From Apiotrichum sp. Y4204 (lineage: Eukaryota > Basidiomycota > Tremellomycetes > Trichosporonales > Trichosporonaceae): a DNA stretch of 64,000 nt. The position numbers and the translations under genes are program-made. Under the pieces are notes generated by a model, which was not told where the DNA came from, did no database searches, and saw only the letters and a program-made list of their open reading frames with translations. Location of the stretch: positions 596,365 through 660,364 of the forward strand of contig JAMYHL010000018.1 in NCBI GenBank assembly GCA_025531455.1. The letters are read 5' to 3'. Positions 59,105 through 64,000 of this stretch are shown one piece after another (position 1 is the first letter of the stretch; every line of letters begins with the position of its first letter).

Positions 59105-59999
59105 TGCTGTCCGCCGTTAATGTCTTGAGTCCATGTTTATCCCCCGCACCCTGCACCATACACGATCGTGCACACGACTGTAACGAAACTTGAACCCGGG
59201 CCTGGCGCCCGCGGCGCTGGCGCCGGCTACACTGGCTTATATTACGCCTAGACCACAAACCCCTGTTGGCTGCGGCACCTCCTGGAATCCTGGATACACT
59301 TGCTCCCCACTATTGGATTAGACTCGGTAGACTCGCGCGGCGTACACGTCCCGCGCACCACGCTCGTTTTGCCGCTTGCGGCCGCATGTATTGCCTCTGG
59401 CTACTGTATGAGAGGAAGGAGAGTGGGGTGGTAGTTTGGGGAGAATGTTGTTGTCAGTAGCTTTGAGAGCGATGAGGTTGAGGGAGAATTGGCGTCCAGA
59501 GAACAAGTGTTGCCAGCTCACTGGAGATTGAAGGATTGGAGAGGGCTCGGGGTCAGAAGTCTACTGAGGGTTTCAGCCGAGTAGGCATTAGGAGCCGCAT
59601 AGGGGTCGCGTGAGTCAAGTGTCATGATGGTCAAGTTATCAAGCTTGACGTCCCAGAAAAGTCTGTCAGTTAATGTGAGTGATGACCATCGAAACATCGG
59701 AACACGGCTGGACACGGCTGCTGTTATCGACGGGAAATCCGAGCAGGAGGCAGCATCGTACCGACCCGGTCGTCCGCCCAACGGCTCCTTGTCGCTACTC
59801 GAGCAGCATTTTTCCCTTCTTGAGCTTTCGCTTTGAGTCCCGCTCCGCGTCACTCTTCTCCTCTTCTCCCCACGTCTCTCCTCCTCTCTCCCTTCTTCCT
59901 GGCCATCGCGACCCCGCAGCCTCCAATCCTTCCCCCATTCAACTCTTCTCTAATCCCGCCAATGTCGGAGAGGTATGCCATACATGCAATATGCTAGAA
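59105..59999. other. Intergenic region between convergent genes
   Basis: This 0.9-kb spacer contains 3' flanks only. It has a GC-rich inverted repeat (two CTGGCGCC cores, 59198-59226) about 95 bases after the upstream stop, and the perfect palindrome CACGATCGTG at 59161-59170. Open frames on both strands here show no family resemblance. Confidence 0.5.
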
Positions 60000-60643
60000 T
60001 TACAGCACCTGCGCGTGAGCTCTTGTTTCCCCGGCTTCTGGCAGCTCACCTTGGGCGCCAGGTTGAGAATCTTGGACCAGCGGCCGTTAGCGTCCGTGCC
60101 GCCGACGGCGTTGCGGAGCTCCTGTGCAACGACGCCGTTGATGCGTGTGCCGAGCAGGTCGCCCTTGTTGTTCAGAAGAACGCAGGCGTTGTCGTCAAAG
60201 CTGCGGTTAGAGAAAGAGAACGAGGGAAAGCGAAAGATCCGAGAGAACGTCTCAGCACTCTCCGGCGTCACTTACCGGATCACACGGCCGTCGGGGCGCG
60301 TGACGGGATGGCGCGTGCGAACAATCACTGCACGGCGCACATCGCCCTTGCGCACCTTGTTGACGTTGCTTCCCGCCGCGGCGCCCTGCGTGATAGGGCG
60401 TGCCTTGTTCACGACACAGACAATCTCGTCGCCTGCCGGTTAGAGACATAAATAGAGCGGCATGCGGCGGGGCGGGGACGCACGCACGCACACCCGGCTC
60501 CCACTCCCACTCCCACCCCACTCACCGACAGTCGCGACACCGCTCGACTTGTACCGCGTCTTGACCTTGAGGACGTTGACGCACTCGGCGATGAGCGCGC
60601 CCGAGTTGTCAATAACCGCCAGGCGTCCCTTGAGGCCGATCAT
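60000..60643 (-). CDS. MRPL38: Mitochondrial large-subunit ribosomal protein uL14m
   Basis: Four exons, 60526-60643, 60276-60432, 60050-60200 and 60000-60008, give 141 residues plus stop. The product is a short uL14 protein without a separate presequence, like other fungal mitochondrial L14. It begins [34 protein letters not shown] and [20 protein letters not shown] follow. It ends [10 protein letters not shown], matching the conserved bacterial-type uL14 C-terminus. The final Val-Leu-stop lies on a terminal exon of only nine bases (GTGCTGTAA), reached through a 41-bp intron with acceptor CGCAG. Without that exon the conserved ending is lost, which supports the model strongly. It is head to head with the Clr2-like gene. 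Confidence 0.95.
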
Positions 60644-61095
60644 CGCGAGAGGGTGGGAAGGGGTGGGGAGGGGGAAGGAAGGAGAAGTCGACCGAAGTGT
60701 GTTCCTTGTTCGGTAGTCGACGCGATGTACGGGCTCGGCGCTCGGCGATGCAGTGTGTCTGTGGCGGGTGTGATGGTGAGGACGAGACGGAGTATGGTGC
60801 CGGACAGAGGGACTTTTTTCTGGAATGGGTCGGAGACTCAGAAGGGTTGGGAAGCGGGATCAAATTTGGCTGGCTCATTTCGCTTGGTGGGATGACATTA
60901 TTGGCACCCACCCAGGCTCATGGCAGGCACTCGTCCTACCTCGCGCGCAGCGCGTCTGTGGCTTGTGGGTTGCTTGGTTCCCAACGCGACTTGTCCCAAG
61001 TTTGTTCTCACATCATCATCCGCATTCTTCCTCTCCCATTCCCATTCCTCAATCCATCCCACAGCATTTAGCGCGCACTCGACATTCTACGCACG
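60644..61095. promoter_or_regulatory. Bidirectional promoter region, uL14m and CLR2
   Basis: The spacer is 452 bp between divergent start codons. The side near uL14m is G/A-rich on the plus strand, and the side near CLR2 is C/T-rich (TTCCTCTCCCATTCCC, about 61026), as elsewhere in this window. Confidence 0.5.
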
Positions 61096-63438
61096 ATGTG
61101 CGAGCCCAACTTCAAGACATCCCACAGCCAGCTCCGGTGGCCCCGCAGCGACGGCGACCCGGCGCGCTGGCCCGAAGTCAATGTGCGGAGCGACAAGGAC
61201 GCGTGGTTTGAGCAATGTGACGAGTGAGTGGCTGGCCTTTGGTATCTGGTGTCTGGTGTCTGGCGTCTGCTCACACACTGACGCGCAGCTCCCACCCCAA
61301 GGTCAAGTTCTTCCAGAAGAAGATTGGCCAGCATCTTGCCGCCAAGCTCAAGCTCCCGAGTCCTGGTGCGTACACGGTGCAGTACCTTGCGTGCGCCCCG
61401 CAGGCCGCTGACAACAGGCCTTGCGTATATGGACCTTCCCAAAGGCTACAAAGTGTTTGTTCACATGCAGCCGCGAGCTGAGGGTCCTATCCGCGAGGAC
61501 TTTTATATCTTTGTGAGTATCTCTAGAAGCTGGTGGAGAGACACACATTTCTGACCGCAGGGCTCTGTGAACGCGAACAGGTTCCGCTCTTTCCCCGAGT
61601 TCCAGGAGCACGCCGAGTGGCTCATGGACACGTCGCGCCCGTTGGATGATCACACAACGGTAGGTTCCGCTATGCATTCCAACCTGCGTCTCTGCTGACG
61701 ACAGTGCCACTGCAAGTACAACTCTACAAGTGAGATTGCATTGGAGAAGCGCAGCCACACGCACCAGACGGCAGCGAAGCGTCAACTCGATGAGGAGGAT
61801 GCCGAGAACAAGCGCCAAAGGCTGGAAAGCAAGGACGACAGCATGTCGGTTCCAGAGCGCACGATAGACTACCGCACCAAACGCCGATACCGTATGTGCG
61901 CCCCGAAAGCGTTCAATCTGACTCGCAGGCAAAGGAGAACTCATCTTCTTCCGTATCGAGACAATTCCTGCGCCCGCAGGCTCTGGCTTCCCAGACATTA
62001 CACACTGGCCTGGCTTGGTTTCGAGCATCAACCACAAGATGCCGGCGGGGGACGCCGACGCATCCATGTCCAAAGCGTGGACCATGTTCGGCGCCAAGCT
62101 CCCAGAGTCATTGCAAAAGCCCCCGGCTGAAAAGGTCTGGGTGCACAATATCCGGCCTCTGGGGTTGTTCAGCAATGCCGCCGAAGTTGAGGTATTGACG
62201 TCGGAGATCCTCCCGTGGGCAGCGAACGCACAGCTCCTCGGCGGGCCCGAAGGATGGCGAAAGATTGGGCAGGAGGGTGACCGGACGCTTAACGAGGGCG
62301 TCGACCGCGAGGCCGCGGATGACAAGCCACAGCCCAGCGATCTCAGAGGCACATCGCTGGAAATCCGTTGGAAGCGTCGCTGGGGAGAGCGTATGAAGTT
62401 TGTTGATCTCCCCCGCAACTGGGATGCGGCCGTGCTGCGCTTGAGCGTTGGCCTGCGTGTTGGCGAGGTGAGTGGTATGGGGTTGCGAAGGCTGACATCA
62501 GGTCATTGCATCGGCTTGGGCGCAGACCGACAAGATCCTTGTCATTCCGCCGCATTCGCAGCTGACTGCGGACGACATAACGGAGATAGCCAACAACCGC
62601 AAAACACTCTTCCAGGGCCTCTGGCTGCGTGGAGAGCGTATTTGGCTGGACGACTTTGTGTTGCTGCGTAAGCTCCGGAAGGACATCCCGCGTGGCGCGC
62701 TGCTGGATCCCAGTCCTGGTGCGGAGGACCGTGGCGTCTTGTTGCGGATACGGTGAGTGGTGACATGACTGCGGCCGAACTGACATGCAGTGTCATCGCG
62801 CTCGAGGTGGCAGACGAGAATGACGAGTCGTTTGCTCACCAAAAGACGAAGAACTCGAATGACCGCCAGCAGTGGCGCTGTGTGTTTTACGGAGATCTCT
62901 ACGAGCTGGCAGAGGGCGAGGCTCCAGAGTCTGAGAAGCCGTCTGGCGATATGCCGCCGATTAACATTCCCGCGCCGAAGGGCTACTACTTCCGGTGCCT
63001 GAACGTCAATGCGACTGAGGTTCTTCTCGACATCTTTGACATTGTGGGGCGCATCTACCCCGACCTTCTGGAGACGGATTCGGCCTACTTTTACAGCCCC
63101 GACGACAAGGAGAAAAAGGGACGTGTTGAGGCCGGCCCCACGGTCATGTCGCTCACGGGCCTCCTCCCGTGTCAGGACATGAACCTTCCGGCTACCGTGT
63201 GGAAGGGTAAGTGCACGGGGTATCAGACTGCGCGCTGACCGAAGACGACCTGTATGTGATTGTGCGCGACGCCACGACCGAGATTGAGCGCTCCGTGCGG
63301 TTATCCTACGCGCGCAAGCTCGCCGCCAAGATGGGCTTCCCGGCCCCAATGGAGGAGGACGAGAAGGGAGAAAAGGACGGTGAGACGAAACTTAACGGTG
63401 CCAACGGCGCCATCAAGGGCAAGAGCAACGGGGCATGA
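61096..63438 (+). CDS. CLR2: Clr2-like transcriptional silencing protein
   Basis: Nine exons, 61096-61223, 61289-61365, 61418-61512, 61561-61659, 61705-61891, 61929-62467, 62502-62752, 62791-63206 and 63245-63438, give 661 residues with consistent phases. The N-terminal half has the fungal Clr2 pattern: WPRSDGDPARWPEV, LPKGYKVFVH, EDFYIFGSVNANRFRS, EFQEHAEWL, then CHCKYNS. The second half begins KGELIFFRIE, continues WPGLVSSI, and has the SEILPWAA motif typical of the Clr2 C-terminal domain. In fission yeast, Clr2 is part of the SHREC histone-deacetylase/remodelling complex, which silences heterochromatin. A basic linker (AAKRQLDEEDAENKRQR) may be a nuclear signal. Introns are 34-65 bp. Confidence 0.75.
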
Positions 63439-63848
63439 CGTGACCAAGAGCAACGACAGGTGTGAGCCGACCCGCCGCGCGCGATACCATGTCCCGTGGC
63501 GTATCCCAGTCATAGCTATAGCATTGTTTTGTAGTGTGTATTAGTACATAGCGCCGAGAGTCGAGTAGCAGTAGCCGCAAAGAGCGTAGCACTGGGCGTA
63601 TGCATTCGCATCGCAGCTTTATGAACGAGGACAGATTGTTGTGAGCGGGAATCGTAAGGTGGAGGTCGAGGAGCGGAATCAAAATACCACGTGGCTCGGA
63701 CATGTTCGATCTCGCCAGACCCGCTCGTCCTCCGAAAAGTTGGGTTCTCGGGGGTGAGCATCGAGCATCGACATCGAGGACGACAGCTTCAAACCAACTT
63801 GATCGGCCCTTCTCATCAACAACACCCAACCAAAACCATCAGAATATA
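63439..63848. other. Intergenic region CLR2 to mL49
   Basis: This 410-bp spacer holds a 3' flank and a promoter. AAAACCATCAGAATATA immediately precedes the next start codon. No coding sequence seen. Confidence 0.5.
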
Positions 63849-64000
63849 ATGTTCGCCCGCGTGCTCGCCTCCTCTTCCCGCCTCACGCGCGCGCTCACGA
63901 CCGACGGCCTGCGCGCGCCGTATTTTGTCGAGCGCACGACGACCGGCCAGCTGCCAGTGTACTCGGACATCCGGAATGGGGGGAACAACCACACCACGCT
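63849..64000 (+). CDS. IMG2: Mitochondrial large-subunit ribosomal protein mL49 (5' part only)
   Basis: The first 50 codons are present and the gene runs off the right edge. The N-terminus (MFARVLASSSRLTRALT) is a mitochondrial presequence. It is followed by APYFVERTTTGQLPVYSD and IRNGGNNHTTL, which match the start of the mL49/Img2 domain (P-Y-F-V-x-R-T then L-P-V-Y-x-D). The protein is a structural component of the mitochondrial large ribosomal subunit. No intron lies in the visible part. Confidence 0.9.
   Translation, partial: MFARVLASSSRLTRALTTDGLRAPYFVERTTTGQLPVYSDIRNGGNNHTT

Noticed and set aside
1..64000. Transposons, rRNA genes, CRISPR arrays and viral genes
   Set aside because: I found no reverse transcriptase, integrase or transposase motif, no long terminal or inverted repeats, no 5S or large rRNA sequence, no regularly spaced direct repeats and no viral protein in any frame.

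Overview
This window looks like nuclear DNA of a GC-rich basidiomycete yeast, most likely a tremellomycete. Trichosporonales is my best guess, from the overall gene style and the splice signals; it is an inference. Nearly every recognisable gene is a conserved eukaryotic single-copy gene split by many tiny GT-AG introns. I modelled 64 introns, and about half are only 30-41 bp. Most have a CTGAC or CTAAC branch-site-like motif a few bases before the 3' AG. No viral, plasmid, CRISPR or recognisable transposon coding sequence was seen.

Layout. Positions 1-7090 carry no gene I can support. They hold a purine-rich block at the left edge and several short degenerate tandem repeats. An ECL1/lifespan-regulator-like gene lies at 7091-8898 (minus). 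A second gene-poor stretch of about 11.5 kb (8.9-20.5 kb) contains a clean, isolated tRNA-Gly(GCC) at 16389-16459. From 20.5 kb to the right edge the window is gene-dense. In order it carries: an unknown acidic protein (20485-21700, -); a secreted PL14-like polysaccharide lyase (24147-25679, +); COQ1 (26330-28152, -); KRI1 (28624-30919, +); an insulinase-type M16 metalloprotease, STE23/IDE (31554-35627, +); the complex I 23-kDa iron-sulfur subunit (36041-37417, +); a three-RRM Gbp2/Hrb1-like SR protein (37993-40629, +); an unknown Ser/Pro-rich protein (40979-42402, +); a C2H2 zinc-finger protein (42580-44787, -); an NmrA-like protein (46036-47158, -); an importin-beta family karyopherin (47657-51298, +); a possible Mediator Med20-like protein (51467-52776, -); an SDR-type epimerase-like enzyme (53429-55906, +); a single-pass Ser/Thr-rich membrane protein (57236-59104, +); mitochondrial ribosomal protein uL14m (60000-60643, -); a Clr2-like heterochromatin-silencing protein (61096-63438, +); and the 5' end of mitochondrial ribosomal protein mL49/IMG2 (63849 onward).

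How it fits together. Several genes form head-to-head pairs with 450-650 bp between start codons: COQ1/KRI1, NmrA-like/karyopherin, Med20-like/SDR and uL14m/CLR2. Four or five products act in mitochondria: COQ1, the 23-kDa subunit, uL14m, mL49 and possibly STE23, which has a basic presequence-like N-terminus. The rest serve ribosome assembly, mRNA binding and export, nuclear import, transcription and silencing. The window therefore reads as an ordinary euchromatic housekeeping region on the right, joined on the left to long gene-poor DNA. The two most unusual aspects are the extremely small introns and micro-exons, and the nature of the gene-poor left third.
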